Assembly (NCBI RefSeq): GCF_014898055.3
Contig: NW_023603184.1
Coordinates: 149,238,149 to 149,302,148 of the forward strand
Source: Talpa occidentalis
Lineage: Eukaryota; Chordata; Mammalia; Eulipotyphla; Talpidae
Direction of reading: 5' to 3'
Length of the DNA stretch: 64,000 nucleotides
This document shows positions 12,516-25,588 of this stretch, piece by piece. How positions within the stretch are numbered: position 1 is the stretch's first letter; each line of letters opens with the position of its first letter. The notes under the pieces were generated by a model, which made no database searches, was not told where the DNA came from, and saw only the letters and a list, made by a program, of their open reading frames with translations. Made by a program: the position numbers and the translations under genes.

Positions 12516-12829
12516 CCAAGAACACCATTTTTAAAGTACCTAAAGAAGTTGTTAATAAAGAAAGATCTTGTTCTATTGAGGTGAGAAGTGATTTCCTATA
12601 CAAGGTTCTGAAAGGCCAAACCACAAAGGGAGAAATTAATGGAGGAAGAACAACTGAAAGGCAAAGGTTTCAATTCAGAGATAAAGTGAGCAGGCAGATA
12701 ACTGACTAGAAGGTGATTCTTCAGGCTATGTAATCCCAAGCAATAAAAGTAAAATCTAGACTATGTAAGTTAAAAATAGAAAAGGAGTAAGGCCATGAAT
12801 AGTTTGTTCACAAATTGGGGAGGGAGGGG

Positions 12830-13215
12830 CACCAAATAGCTAATAAACGTAATGAAATAGTCTCACTAATAATCTTTATTCAAGCAGGAAAAATCATCCC
12901 TTTGCAGCTATCAGACTGGCCCAGATTCTAAAATAAGGCAACATGGGAGGGGGGGTGACGGCAGACATCCTTATGGACCACTGGCAGGAGCAGGAGCTGG
13001 TGCAGCTGTCCTGGCCAAGAATGGAAATATTTAGTGAAACTTACTCTACCCGTATAATAGGCCCCTAGGAATTCCACTCCAGGATCTATAGCTGAGAAAA
13101 ACATCACATTATATATGCACACACATAAAAGACGAGTGTGAGGGCGCTCCCCCAGGCTGTCTACAACAGCGCAGAGTTGGGGGGACCTAGAGGCCAGGAC
13201 AGGACAAGCAGGTGC
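12830..13215 (+). mobile_element. Old L1M ORF2 end, left part
   Basis: ACCAAATAGCTAATAAACGT, then GCAGCTATCAGACTGGCC and CCTAGGAATTCCACTCCAGG follow the degraded end of an L1M ORF2. The element is interrupted at 13216-13508 by a younger L1 and appears to continue at 13509. Confidence 0.7.
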
Positions 13216-13231
13216 AAAAAATTAAGGCAGG

Positions 13232-13492
13232 ACACATGCAATTTGCAGCAACATGGATGGCACTGGAAGGGATCATGCTCAGCGAAATAAGCCAGAAAGA
13301 AAAAGAAAAATCTAGAAAACTTAAATAAGGGACCAGGAAAAGGAATAACTACAAGAAAGTGAAAATCAAAATCAACAAAAAACTATGAACCAGAGACACT
13401 CTGTGGGGGGTAGGGGGAGGGAGGAGAGGGATTGGGGTCAAAATAAGGGGGTTGCAATTGTATGGGGAATATAAAAATAAAATACATTATTA
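13232..13492 (+). mobile_element. Short 5'-truncated L1 insertion with target-site duplication
   Basis: The body begins near GCAATTTGCAGCAACATGG, includes CTCAGCGAAATAAGCCAGAA and the G-rich 3'-UTR tract (13405-13432), and ends in an A/T-rich tail. The 16-bp sequence AAAAAATTAAGGCAGG occurs at both ends (13216-13231 and 13493-13508) without mismatch, the mark of target-primed reverse transcription. About 260 bp, severely 5' truncated, inserted into an older L1M. Confidence 0.85.
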
Positions 13493-13508
13493 AAAAAATT
13501 AAGGCAGG

Positions 13509-13725
13509 GAAGACTGTACAGGTTTCTTATTATAATTCACAGTATCGCACTGCAGCATAGCTATTAATGGCCACATGATGTTTCATCACATGGAAGCTTC
13601 TAGAAGCTTGTAGTGCACATGACTACAGTCATGACAAGGGAGGAACGGGAGCTACCTAAATCAGTGAGACAAGCTCAATATGTAATGCTGAATGAAAATT
13701 AAAACACAAAAGATAATGTGTATGT
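13509..13725 (+). mobile_element. Old L1M, right part
   Basis: The stretch with CTGCAGCATAGCTATTAATG and CTCAATATGTAATGCTGAAT resembles the L1M region with 'ATACTATGCAGC-ATTAAAAAG' and the following 3' part, continuing the 12830-13215 fragment. Divergence is high. Confidence 0.5.
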
Positions 13726-13989
13726 TGCGCCTAATGACATGAGTAACTACAGGTCTAGAAAATGGAGCTGAACGATTCAAAAGCAGGACCTATGGGGAGA
13801 AATGGAGTGAGATGGGATTCAGTGAAGAAGAAAATAAAAGAAAGCTAAGACATCTTTGGTGGATTGATGTGGACAGAGCACCCTGAGCCGGAGAGCATCC
13901 TGTGCCCCAGGAGCCACCCCAACCACTGGCACAAGGCGCGTGTGCAGCCTGGAAGCTGGCGATTCAGGAGAGGAGCGTGCTGGTAATTG

Positions 13990-14045
13990 GTGATGGACAG
14001 CCACGTGGTGAAATACTACGCAGCCGTTAAAATGACACTACAGTG
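13990..14045 (+). mobile_element. L1M fragment
   Basis: GTGAAATACTACGCAGCCGT followed by TAAAATGA matches the L1 3'-region motif seen in the other L1 copies here. Short isolated fragment. Confidence 0.5.
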
Positions 14046-14204
14046 TGGTGTGATTGACAGTAAGAAATCTAGTCAGTCTTCCTCCCTGTTCCTGCCACAG
14101 AGCTCCTAGAGCCTGTGGAATTCCCTTTGAAGAAAGCAATAACAGGGACTTTTGTTGTGTGATTGAAGTGACTTTGAGAATGCACCTGAGGAGGGAGGGG
14201 CCAA

Positions 14205-14515
14205 GGGAAACAATCAGATGATTAGAGGTTGGAATTTTCATTCCCACCCATCCTCACCTCCCCAAAGGGGAGGGGCTCGACAGCTGTATTCCATTCCCTG
14301 GGGCCAAAGGTTTAACAATGGCGCCCATGTAATGAGGGCCCCCCCCCCCTTAAACCCCAAACAGGATTCAGAGTACTTCCAGGTGGGGGAACAAGTGGAG
14401 ATTTGGGGAGAGTGGGGTCTTGGAGAGGACATAGAAGCACGAGGCCTTTCCCCACACCTCGCCCTACATACCTCTTCATCTGGCTGTTCCTGGTGGTCAT
14501 AAGTGGTAAGCTTAG
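14205..14515 (+). repeat. LTR-like ancient repeat relic
   Basis: The order AGAGGTTGGAATTTTCATTC, CCCATGTAATGAGGGCCC, AACAGGATTCAGAGTACTTC, TGGGGGAACAAGTGGAGATT, and CTCTTCATCTGGCTGTTCCT fits an old mammalian retroviral-type LTR pattern (ERVL/MaLR-like). No internal viral genes are present. Class assignment is from memory of the pattern only. Confidence 0.5.
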
Positions 14516-17500
14516 AAAGGTGGGCGGGAGTGTGGACAGGGCGGCTGCGGGCAGGGAAGCTGCACCCCACAGCCTTGAGTCTCCTAGAGAAGCAGAGCAT
14601 GGCGGGAAAGACAGGTGGAGTCTGTGTGTCCACCGATGTCTCGCCGTGCCCAAACCAGGGCCTCTGCAGGCGTCCTGGCTAATTTCAGTAACAAGTTCCC
14701 TGCTGAGCAGGTGGCGAGGTCAGCACCAGCCCGCTGGGAGGGAGGCGGGGCCTCTTAGTTTCTCTCCCAGAGGGATGCTTTAGCCGTCGCTCTAGGTCAT
14801 CTGGGTCCTTCTGAATCCTGGTCATCCACCCAGTCCACACAGGTCTGCGTCTCAGTGTGTGGGGTGGGGATGGAAAATCTCCATCAGGAAGCTGACCCCA
14901 AATTCAAGGCCGGGCTGCCACACTCCAGTTCCACCTTGGCCCTTGGATCGGAGCTCTGTGCACGGGCCGACGGGCAGGGCGCTGGCCGCGCAGACCACAC
15001 TGTCCCGCCGGGCCGAGAAAGCCCAGAGCGGGGAGGGCGGTTTGTTCTGTTCAGTGGAGAAGGAGCACGGGACTGGGAAGAAGCCAGGAAAGGCCAGGGT
15101 GACTCTAAACACTTACAGGCTGTGCTTAAATCGCCACCCCCACGCCTGCCCAACACGGCCACAACTCTCCGGTGCCTGAAATAATCTTTTCCAGCATTGC
15201 CAGGCTCCTGGCAGGGCTCCCGGGCTCCTTCCTCACCTCCTTCACACTCCGGCCAAATGCCAGCTCTCAGTGGCGCCTTCCCCGGCCACCTGACCCTCGC
15301 CTGCGCCGGCCCTGGCACTCCCTGCCCCTCACCGCTTGTCCTGTCTCAGACGCTTATCACCACCCAGGGACCAGCGTCTGACCCGGGAGTTTGCCGGGCC
15401 TCTGTCTCCCCACAGCGCTGGCTCCCGGAGTGGGGAGCCGCTGGCCCTGCTGTTCTCAGCACCTCGGGTGTCTGCTCAGTGTGCTCAGCTGATTCATTAG
15501 TTAATATTATTCATGTTGTTCTGCCCTTCGGCGGGGTCATTTGTCAGGTCCGTCAGCCCTAGACAGCGACTTCTCGAAGGGAGGCTCTGGGGGAAAATAT
15601 TTGGGTTCCCTGAGTACTTAGCTCAGGCGGGAGGGACCGTCCAGGCCCCACGGGCAGCGCTGAGAGCAGCAGAGGGCCTGTTAGGAAGGTTTGGACTGGA
15701 GGCGTGAAATTTCTTCTTGCAGCAAGAACTGAGCTTGCATTTATGTTGGTTGTAGAGGAGAGTCCTAGATTTTTTTTTCCATACAATTCAGTTTTTCAAA
15801 GTAGATGGAAATTCTTAAATAGAAATCTTCTTAAAGCCAAATAAGTTTGGAAAACTCACCATTTAACACTGTTAAGTTTTTTTACGGTGAAAGTGGAGAT
15901 GTCTTCAAAGGCTAATGTTCCTTCCCAACGAGGCAGCCATATTCGCAACTTCTTTTCATCTGTTGAAGCACAGAGTGGTCCGCCTGGGCTGGCCAGGGTC
16001 GCCTCTGGGGTTTCAGGGCACAGCATTTGGGAAAGTGGCTTCCTTAATAGCTTGGAAATGAGCACTAGCACCTCTTTGCCTGTGGCCTTTTCATTAGAAG
16101 ACCCTAGGTTAGCTTTTCTGCTTGCAAAAGAAGCTGAGTGCTAAAGTAATAATAGTAACGATGGCAGAGTTGCAGGGCCAGGTTCACAGCCCTCAGGGTC
16201 TGCCACCACACACCAGCACCCCCGCAGCAAACAGGGGCCCCAACTCATCCCCTGGCAGCCAGCCCCACCCAGGCTGGAGGGCAGGAGCCCCAAAGAACTG
16301 CCTGACTTCTGGGGGAGGGGGTGCTGGGAAGGGTCTCTGAGCAGCCTCCTGCAGAGACTTTGAAGGGGAGGGAGGCTCTGTCTCAGGTGCTGAGGAGGGC
16401 GCCCTTGATGCAGGTGGGGAGCCCTCCCCCCAGCAGCCCAGGCCTCTGCTGCACCAGCTGCTCCTGTGCCTTCCCCTCACCCCAATACGTCAGCCAAACT
16501 GGACTGACTCCTCTACCCTGTTGGTTAGAATAAACTTTTCCCCTCAGAGCTGCACGAGGCCTCCTGTTTGCATTTGTGGCAGTGGTTAGGCAGCCCGAGT
16601 TGGCGAGAGAGGTTCTGACTCTGGCAGTTTGTTTAGCCCCTTTGCCTGGTAACAGCAGGAAACATCAAGTCCCTTGCATTAGCGATGACATGGCTGGGCT
16701 GGAGGGGCTCCGAGGAGTCGGCAGGAGAATTCCCGAGAAACGAAGAAGGAACAGACAGAGCCAGACCAGAACGAGGCCTGGGCTCCCAGAGGGCCAGGCG
16801 GCCGGGGTGGGCGTGGGGTGGCCCCTGTCTGCGGCGGGGGCGCCGGTGTGGTGGCAGACGCTGAGGGTTGTAAACCTGGCCCCAAGGCAAGGATTGTCGT
16901 GAACCAATGGTACCTCGGTAAAAATAAATAATAATAATATCATTTTTTGAAAACATTTACAGTTATTAGCCAGTGTCAATGACTAGCTACATTTGGGATT
17001 ACGTTGCATGTCAAATCTAGTGTGTTCACTTCCAAGTATTTGAAATTTATTTAAATCACATACAAATATCTTCTCATTAAATGACGACCATTTATCATAT
17101 TTCTATCGCAGTTGTATAAATGGACTCCTGAATGCATGCTGGGTTTTCTTCATGCCCTTCAGAATTTCATTTCAGAAAATAAAAACAAACTAACATGTTT
17201 CAAATGCACAGAGAGAAATGACGCGAGTAAGAAAAGTCTGATCCCCAGATCCAGACAGGCAGGTGAGAGAGAAATTTCTTCCCCTCCTTTACCTCCTTCC
17301 CTGCCCCTCCCTCTCGCTCCCCGCCCCCCAATATCTCCCCCTATTTTTGGTGCTCAAACTACTACAGTGAAGAAAAGCTCGGCACCCAGTGGCCTTGAGC
17401 TGTGTTTCAAATCTGCCGGTGCCAGTCCTCAGTCACCCCCGAAACCCCCCCGCCATGAGAACCCCCACGCCACAGGCGGCCGGTCCTGAGGCAGAGAGTA

Positions 17501-20500
17501 AAGTCAGAAGAGCAGACGGTCCAAGAAGGCCTCGGAAAAGGTCTTTTTCCTTCCAACATGTCACTTAAAAGTAAACACTCAGGTTCACGTCATCGGATGG
17601 CTTTTCTTTTCTTTCCATTTTTAGGCTTGAAGCCAGGCTCGTATCCACTCTGTAATCTTGGATTTCTTGCTTGTAACATAGACATAAATTCCCATTTCAT
17701 GTTCTAAGGACCCGTGGGCTGATGAGGCACCGGGATGTGGAAACGCCGCGGAGGCGGGCTTGCAGAGCTGCTCCCGGAGCCGAGGCACCCCTCACCCACC
17801 GCACCCCGCTTTCCCAAGGGGCTGAAATAGCCGAGTCTGTCACCTCTATTCCTGTCGGGAGAGGGAGCGAGGCTGAGTTGTTCTAGGAAAGGCCTTCATC
17901 AAATTAGCACATTCAGGTGACATCAGCACGTGTATCTGCAGGGAGAGGGAAACACGCGGCGATCTCAACCCAGCCGGCCTTCGGGGTGAAGTCCGAGCCC
18001 TGGGGAGGCCCAGGTGGAGGTGCGCTCCTGGGCAGCCCCCTTTCGAGGCCAGGAGGCCGCACGGACTAACTCAGCTCCCTCCTGCGCCAGGAGAACCCGC
18101 CTTTCTCGCTCCTCCCTGCTGAGTGAGGGGCGTGGGCCTCCCTCGGGGGCTGGCATCTGGCCTTGGGCATCCCGGGGACCCTCCTTCAGGGATACCCATC
18201 TCCCACCATGAAAGGGTCCTGCTTGGCACACCTGTGGGCCTCCAGGACCACGGCCGCATCATGTGGCCAAGTCCATTCCTGATCCGTCACTGCTCGTGCC
18301 TACATGGCTGCGGATGCCGGCATCACCCTGGTCTGACGCGGGGCGGGGAGGTAGCCGGGGGGAGCACCGAGACCACAGCACCTCGTAGGAGCTGACCAGC
18401 GTGGACGCGTGCCCAGGAAACCAGTCCGAGCTAGACGCAGAACAGACCCGCAGAACTGAGGGCAGCCGGCCCCCTCGCGGGCTACCAGGGAGGATTCCTG
18501 CGTGCGCTGTCTGGAAGAGAAAAGTTCAGGAAGCTGGAGTCGAAGGCGAGCCCTGTCGTGGGAGACTAGGAAAGCGGGGTGGGAAACGAGACAGGCAAGG
18601 CTGAGGCACCATGTCTGGGGGGCTGGGGGGGGAGCCAGGAAGTCAGGAGCTGGATGTGGGAGGAAGTTGGTCTCGAGAAGAATCCATGCGCCCTTGGCAG
18701 GGAGCTGATCCAGTGTGAGGCCAGCGGGTCTGCCTTCAGGGCTGCAGGCGTGCGGGGCCCACCCCAGGGCCTGGAGGGCCTGGTGGGCTGCCCTGGTCAT
18801 GTGTCTGCTCCTGGTCATGTGAGCAAGGGAGCTGGCCGTGCCACGCGGCACAGAGGAGCTGGTGCCTTGGGGTGGGGGTCCACCTGGCGAGCCGCCGGGC
18901 GGGGCAGTGGGCACAGTTAGAGGCTGGTGCTTGCCCGTGTGCAGACGCAGGTCTCCAGCCACCTTGGGGTCGTCCCCTCGCCCCCTCCAGCTCCGGATGG
19001 CGGGTGCAGTGGCCCCGCTGTGACGTGAGCGTCCCTCAGCTCAGACCACAAGTCTGTGTCCAAGGAGCAAACACAAGCTGAAAGGAGAGGCCAGGGCAAG
19101 AGCGTAGGAAGCCCTCGTCATCATACAGCAGAGGGGGCCCCCAAGGGGCAGTGTTCCCGGGGAACCAGGGTCCTGGAGGAGCAGCCCCCATGCTGCCGCC
19201 GGCCGCGCTATCTTCTGAGCTTCCCTGTGGGGCTCGAGCCCGCCGGCTTCACCAGGAGCGTGAGAGCGACTCGGTGACAAAACTCTGCACCTCCGGGATC
19301 TGCCTGCACCTTCTCTAGTCTGCAAAGGAGCACTCGCTTTTGCACCGAATTTTATATTCATAATGTTGCATGATTCTTCTTGGTGAGGCCCTCCAAAATG
19401 GTGAGTCTCGGCTCCCACAAAATGTGGACGTGCCCCTTTATAAGCCGGGGAGAGGAATGCTTCCTGTAACCCCTTATTTTGAATTCATTTTAGACGTAGA
19501 CTTGGAAGCCGTGCGGACGCAGCTTGGCACCAGCAGGAAGGTGGCATCGGGCGACTGGGCTCACCTGCGGCCTCGCTGGATGGCTCCTGTGTCCCTCAGT
19601 CCCTTCTCTGGGTGGGTCCAAGACCCACCACCACGTCCTGCTCCTGCTCGCCTCCTCCAGCCGGGCCCTGCCCGTGAGTCTTCTCCAACTTCACGACCTT
19701 GACCTTTTGAAGAAGTTTCTGCACGACCTTGCCACCTCTGGAGAAGGTTCCGCAGTGAAGCTTTGACCAAGGTTTTCTGCTGTTTGGGGCGAGGCTGTAC
19801 ATTTTTTGCGAGAATACGACAGACGGCGTCCTCTCAACGCACCTCACCTAGGGCTTCACCGTGCCAGGAGTGTCGTGCATGACGATGTCCACCCAGACTG
19901 GCCTCTGCTGGTTTCCCGTGGCAGGGTCGCCCTCCTGGAGGCCAGGGACATGCCCTCTAATGTTCCAGCCACAGATGCTAGGACCCACCTGCCGCAGTGA
20001 CTGCTCAGGTGTGGCCTTCATGGCTGTTCTCTAGTTCTCTCTTTTTCTCTTTTAAAATTACCGATTGAAATTCCTTGTGGAGGAACGGCTGGCTCTTCAC
20101 CCCACTTTTGTGCTTCCTTATTCAGACGCTTATTTCTACCAGCGTGAGCCGGGGGTGGCCGTTTAGTCTATCTGTGAAAATCAATACTGTCATCCACCGT
20201 GTGGCTCCTAGTTTAGCTTTGGTCACGTGGGTTCCTTCATGTGGACACCTTCGTCTTGACAAACTGCCCTCTTGCCTTGAGCATTTCTTAACTTTTGGAC
20301 ACCAGAGGCACCTTGACTCATCTTTTATCTTCTCTGTCCCAGCACAGGGGCAGGGGCTGGGGGGCTGGGGGTCAGCCACTTCCCTGGGCCTTTTTACTGG
20401 GGAAGGGGATTAGAGACCGAGGCCCGAGGCCTGGGGCAGGTGTGCTCACTGCACCGGCTGCCACGGCTCCCCCCGCAGGATAGGGCTCAGACACGGATGT

Positions 20501-21599
20501 GCATCCATGGCCCACCTGTGTCCACACACCTGCGCGTCCCCACCCGCCCGTGAAGTCATGGACTTAGACGAATACCTCTGACCCCAGCTGACATAACAGG
20601 GCACACCTTCGCCCTCTAGGTAAGCACAGGGAGAGGCTACCAGATCACGGAGATGACAGCAAAAGCCAGGAGGCACCCCACCCCCGCCCAAGGGCATATG
20701 GGCCCTCCTCAGGGACACGCTGGTTTTGTGCCACAACCTCGGCCTCCTCCAGCAGGAGTCACCATCTTTGCCCGTGTCTGGCTCCGCAGACCAAGGACAC
20801 AAACCAGAGTTAAGAAAGATCCAAGCACAACGTTCAGTTCTCCGACTGTTATGACTGGCAAAGTTTCAGATAAAGTAAGATGCTTGTATTAGGCTGAGTT
20901 TTATTTCTAAAACAGCACTTTGTCGACCTTGGAGCTCTGCCAGTCCACAGGCAGGAGCTGCATTTCAGGTGAAAGAGATGTGTTCATTTGCGCTAACATG
21001 GCAAGGAGGGCCGTTGAGCTCCAGGGCTCTGGTGCTTCTGAGATCGATACCTGCTCCGTTACGCAAACTGACACAAGACTGATCAGCCACCAGCCCAGCA
21101 CGGCACTGAAGCCCCACAAGGCAGCCAGTTCCTCCGCCTGAATAATACCTAGCAATGATGATAATAATAGTAACGGCACTTAGAAGCTTGTCCATCGTTG
21201 CATCGTTTTCACGAGAAGAACTTTCCCTAAACACACTGGTTCCTGATCCCACCTCCTCCTGTTCCCAAGGGATTTGGGGTCAGCGACCCACTGTTACATC
21301 TTCTTTCCTGTTTATATTTGCCTTTGGGGCCCATAGATCTCAGTTGTTCCTGAGTTAGAGAAAGGTCAAAGGCAAGCAGAGGCAACTCCTCAGCCCGTCA
21401 AGAGCAGACGTTGGGGCCCACTCCATCCAGATGGGACCTTGGGATCCTGCGTCTCTGGATCCAGGACCCCACCTGCCGGGCTCTGCTGCTTGCGTCTCTG
21501 CCTGCACAACATGCTGTCCGGCCTGGTGCTGCTCACAGGTACATGAGCCAGAATCTGAGCCAGGAGGACATTCTGCAAAAGACACGGGGCAACTGAAGC
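14516..21599. other. Intergenic unique DNA
   Basis: Seven kilobases without a recognisable gene. GC-rich sections near 14.9-15.4 and 18.0-18.9 kb have many chance frames. An AT-rich stretch at 16900-17230 looks unique rather than repetitive. No convincing promoter or RNA gene seen. Confidence 0.5.
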
Positions 21600-21637
21600 T
21601 TAGTGGAGCAGGCCTCGCGAATTTTGAATATTGAAAT

Positions 21638-22043
21638 TTGACCTTGGTGAGATTTGTGAGTCTGGGTGAGATTTGATCTTGGTGAGGTTTTGCAGTTTGG
21701 GGCAGTTTTATTTTCAGCAGGAAGGACAGCAGGCCCTGACCTTGGCCAACCATGGGCTGCCCGCACTTCAACATGCTCACCGGCTGTGACAGCCAGAGCA
21801 CGCTTAAGTGGGCAGTAAGAGCCATGGGGAGCCGCCAGAGCCTGGCTTTAGCAAAGGCACGTGCCGCCCAGACCAAGCAGGTGCGTTAGCTGAACAGGAG
21901 CTGCGTGGGCAGCTGTGGGATACTGGCTGCTGCCACTTGACCTTGAGTTTTACAGACCCAGCTGACATTTAAGCATGCATCCCTGTATTACAGGTGAGGC
22001 CAAGACTGGAGGAGCTGGACCTTGACCTTGGTGGACATGACCT
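21638..22043. promoter_or_regulatory. Cluster of nuclear-receptor half-sites (TGACCTTG)
   Basis: TGACCTTG occurs at 21639-21646, 21738-21745, 21938-21945 and 22023-22030, with TGACCT again at 22038-22043. The copy at 21938-21946 is TGACCTTGA, the exact complement of TCAAGGTCA, the monomer site of NR5A and ERR receptors. Between 21639 and 21700 the sequence also has imperfect CTTGGTGAG(A/G)TTT repeats, so part of the cluster may be repeat-derived. Function is inferred only. Confidence 0.35.
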
Positions 22044-22050
22044 TTTCTGC

Positions 22051-25000
22051 TTTTAAACTTCGAGGCAGCTGAATGTTGCGTTTGCTATGAAGAGTCAGTT
22101 CTAGCTTTAGCGGGTGGGTGCAGAGTCGGGGAAGATGGGAGTTGAGGGATCAGTCCCCTTGCTTCTGTTCTGTATGAACGGTCAAAGAGAAAACTAGGGG
22201 AACAAAACCTTAATCATGGGGTCCCCCCCTTAATCATAGGGTCTCGGTTGGCTCTGGACAGGCTCGTTGGCATTTACAAACCTCTGGTGCTGACTTCCGA
22301 GTGCAGACACCTGAAGTTACGCAGCAGCAGGTGACAGGTGCTTAGCAATAAACATAAAGAATCCGGGGCTACCTATGAAGCAAAGTCTGTCGATGTGGGT
22401 CAAGGTGGGGAAACAGTTTGGTGAAACTGATGCAAACCCAAAAGCTGAAATGTCTCTCAGAATCAGATTTGCTTGAAAAATCAAGGAAAAAACAGAATGA
22501 CATTTAAAGAGAACAATGTTAGACTTAAAATCAGAACAGGAGTCCTGGAAAAATAAAAATAAGTCAGATGGGGAGGATCAAACTGCAGAGAGAGCAATTT
22601 CTTTAATAGTTGAAAGGGTAGGATTTTAGCAGACATCCGAGCAGCACGACAGAGGACCTGGGATCTGGGGAGGAAACAGATGAGAATGGGGTCTGAGCAG
22701 GCACCCCTGCGGCTCAGCCCTGGGGTGGTGGCCCCTGATGTCAGCAACCAGCACTCCAGGGCACTCTCCTATGCAGTGCAGCCAACACCCTGGGAGCCCC
22801 TGGGGGACCCCACACTCCTGGCAGGGACGGGCCTGGATGAGCCAGAGAGGAGCTAGCAAGTGGGGTGCTTGAGTTTGGGGCGTTAATTCCTTCGCCTGCT
22901 AACTCACAAGGGCAAAACGTTCATTCCGACTTTGATTCCTTTGGATTTCCACTTCTTTGAAGTTTCACTTGCAAGGGAACATGACCTTCTGCATTTATTT
23001 GATCCCAGACCTCTCAGTGAAGAGAGGGTTATGCTCCAATGCGGGGCAACTGATCATCACACTTAGTTCTGGAGCATCTTCAGGAAGTCACCGGATGGTG
23101 CCGGAGCAGACGTCCAGGAGACGCAGAGGACAGAGGAGGTCTGTGGTCTTGGGGGGACAGTGGCCTGGAGTGGATTTAATGCATAGAATGTTCCAACCAA
23201 TTCTGAGCTGTCTGACAGCAGAGTCTTTCTGCTTTGGGCTAGTGCCTGATTTGGGGGTGGCATCCTGTAATACACTGTGGGTTGCCTCTTCTGAGGTGGG
23301 GGGCTTGCCCATCCACCTGGGTTGCCCATCACCCAGCAGGTGAGGCCAGTAGGCAAATAGGATGGAAGTCAGTTTCCCAAGGAGGGACTCTCCAGCACAC
23401 GCCTGCCTTCCTGCTGAGAGCAGGTTCCAGGAGCCAGGAGCCCCCTCCCGGCAGTGTGCGCCCCAGCGTCTGTCTCTGCTACTCTCGCCACCCAGCCCAG
23501 ATGAGGCAGGACAGGGTCAGGTGGGTCGCCTGGGCACAGACTCTCTTCTCTGCAGCCCAGTCTCCGCTGCAGACTGGGAGCCCTTAGGCCACAACTTGAC
23601 ACTGGCTTTGTCACCAATAAAGGTGATACTGGCTTTGTTTAGCGGGTGTTGCCAGTAGGGAGGGAGAGCCATTTGCGCCACTGGCCTCTGTGGTCATCAC
23701 TTGCGGCCTTGATCGTGTTGATACAGGAGGTGCTGGGGTGTGGGCGGGGCACGTGGGCCAGACTGTGGACACGGGGGCAGGGGTGTGTGCATGCGTGAGT
23801 GTGCACACCTGAGCTGGAGGGCAGCTCTGTAAGGGCGGCGTCACCCAGAAGGAAGACGGCTGAGCACCACGGCCCTGGGCCTGGGAACCGCAGCCCCGGC
23901 CACCCGGCCATCCGGAGGACGGGGGTGAGGGGAGTGGGCCGGGGTCGAGCGGGGAGAGCTTAGGGAGGTCCCTTAACCTCCAGGTTGAGGAACTGCATCT
24001 GCCCAGCTCCTGCGAGCCTGGGGGTGGACCCCTTTCCTGAGAAAGGAAGGCAAACGCCTCTGGGCCGGGCGCCCCAGGCTCCACGGAGGGCAGGGCTCCC
24101 CTGAAGACTCGTGTGTTCTGGACGCAGAGAGCCAGCCCCCTTCTCACAGCCACTCAGCAGGACCCCCGTTCCAGGCAGGGTGCTGGAGGCCGCGCCCTGG
24201 AAAAGCCTGAAGGTCCCAACAGAAGGGTCTACAGTCCAGCTGTGGGAAGAGATGGCACAGTCAGGAGCCGGGGTCTAGTCTTAACAAAGGGAAGAAGAGA
24301 GCAGGCTGCTAGATCCCTGGCGCCGCCTCTGGCTGTGCTACTCCTCCTAATAAGGGCAGAGGACCCACCAGGGGCGAGGGGACCCACGGGCCTGAGGAGC
24401 ACAGGTCGGGTCTTCTCTACACTCCCCGTCACCGGACACCTTGCACCTGTGCGCAGCATGGGCTCTGCCTGTCTGGGGAACCCTGTGACCATTAAGGCAC
24501 CCTGGGGCACTCCTGCTGCCTCGCCTATTTCCAGGACTTGCCTCGGGCTCTGCGTCCTGCTGGCCGTGTCCTGTGTCCTGTGTGGGGGGCGCTGGCTGGG
24601 CAGAAGAGGCCACAGAGGCAAAAAGCCTCCCAGCAGCACAGAAAATGGAAACTTCAAGACGGATCCTGGTACTTGCCAACTTTTAAAAATTCCTATTTTA
24701 CTTTTGTCTCGGTATTTTATTCAAAAAGAATCTTGGTTCTTTAGGCTGGATTGAAAGGATCGGAGGCGAGGAAAGGAAAGTGGACAATTGGCGAAGGACA
24801 GTCGAAGTGAACAACTTCAGGTTCTAAGGAGAGTGTCAAGCCATCCCCACTGGGCTCACCCTACGGGGGCCAAGTAGGCCTGTCATGCTCAGTCCCGCTC
24901 CGGGAAGCAGCTGTCTCAGGAGAGAGGGGGTGGGGGTGGGGGCGGGGGGTGGGGTGGGAAGGTCCTGGGGAGTGGGGAGGTGCTAACGTGTGTCCCAGGC

Positions 25001-25547
25001 ACACCCTCAAACCCTGAAGGCACGAGAGAACTCTCCTTAGCAGGCTGTTGCTACCTGTGTCGTGCTCTCACCTGTGAACACATCACAGAGGTTTCTGGAT
25101 GCCCCCCCCCGCCCCCCTCACTGATTAGGCAAGAGATCGAAGGATCTCATGGTCTGAAAGTGTGGCAGGCGCCCCTGCAGTCCACCCAGGCACCCCCGCC
25201 TGATGGGGTGCCAACTCCCCCACTGATGACCAAAGAAACAAGTTTCGCGGGAAGCAAGAAGGTGACTTAACGCCCCAACTCTCAGTGCCTTTCAACGGTG
25301 GTCTGGAGAGGTCAGAGAAGTTGGTCTTCCTTGTTATAAAGCCAGAGAGTTTGTCCCCCAGGAAAGTGCAAGTCGCGGGAGGGAGGACGGCCAGTTAGGC
25401 CGTCACGTGGGAGGCTTAGCCCAGTGCTCCCCGGGGTGCAGGGTGGGTCAGGCTCAGAAGGCCCAAAGGAGCTGGACCTCACACTGCCCCCACTTGCCTC
25501 GGGCTTCCGATGAAGCCTGTGGAAGACCACGTGTTTGTGCACGAGAG

Positions 25548-25550
<3 letters not shown>
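22051..25550. other. Intergenic unique DNA
   Basis: No gene or clear repeat. A G-rich tract at 24926-24958 is listed separately. The 213-codon open frame at 24113-24754 has no recognisable domain. Confidence 0.5.
24926..24958 (+). other. G-quadruplex-capable tract
   Basis: Six G runs of three or more separated by single T or C bases (GGGGGTGGGGGTGGGGGCGG and onward). This fits the classical intramolecular G4 pattern with one-base loops. Confidence 0.6.
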
Positions 25551-25587
<37 letters not shown>

Positions 25588-25588
25588 T
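25551..25588 (+). repeat. (GT)n microsatellite
   Basis: Fifteen uninterrupted GT units at 25551-25580, preceded by GAGAGAGA and followed by ATGTGTGT. Likely length-polymorphic. Confidence 0.95.

Noticed and set aside
19120..19145. CTCF-like CAGCAGAGGGGGCC
   Set aside because: One base too many between the halves and no GCGC end; weaker than the 5153 site.
24113..24754. 213-codon frame with a hydrophobic, Cys-containing stretch
   Set aside because: A short hydrophobic segment (LGLCVLLAVSCVLC) looks membrane-like, but there is no homology, no start context and no further support.
25551..25588. TG tract as a regulatory Z-DNA element
   Set aside because: Ordinary microsatellite with no promoter context.
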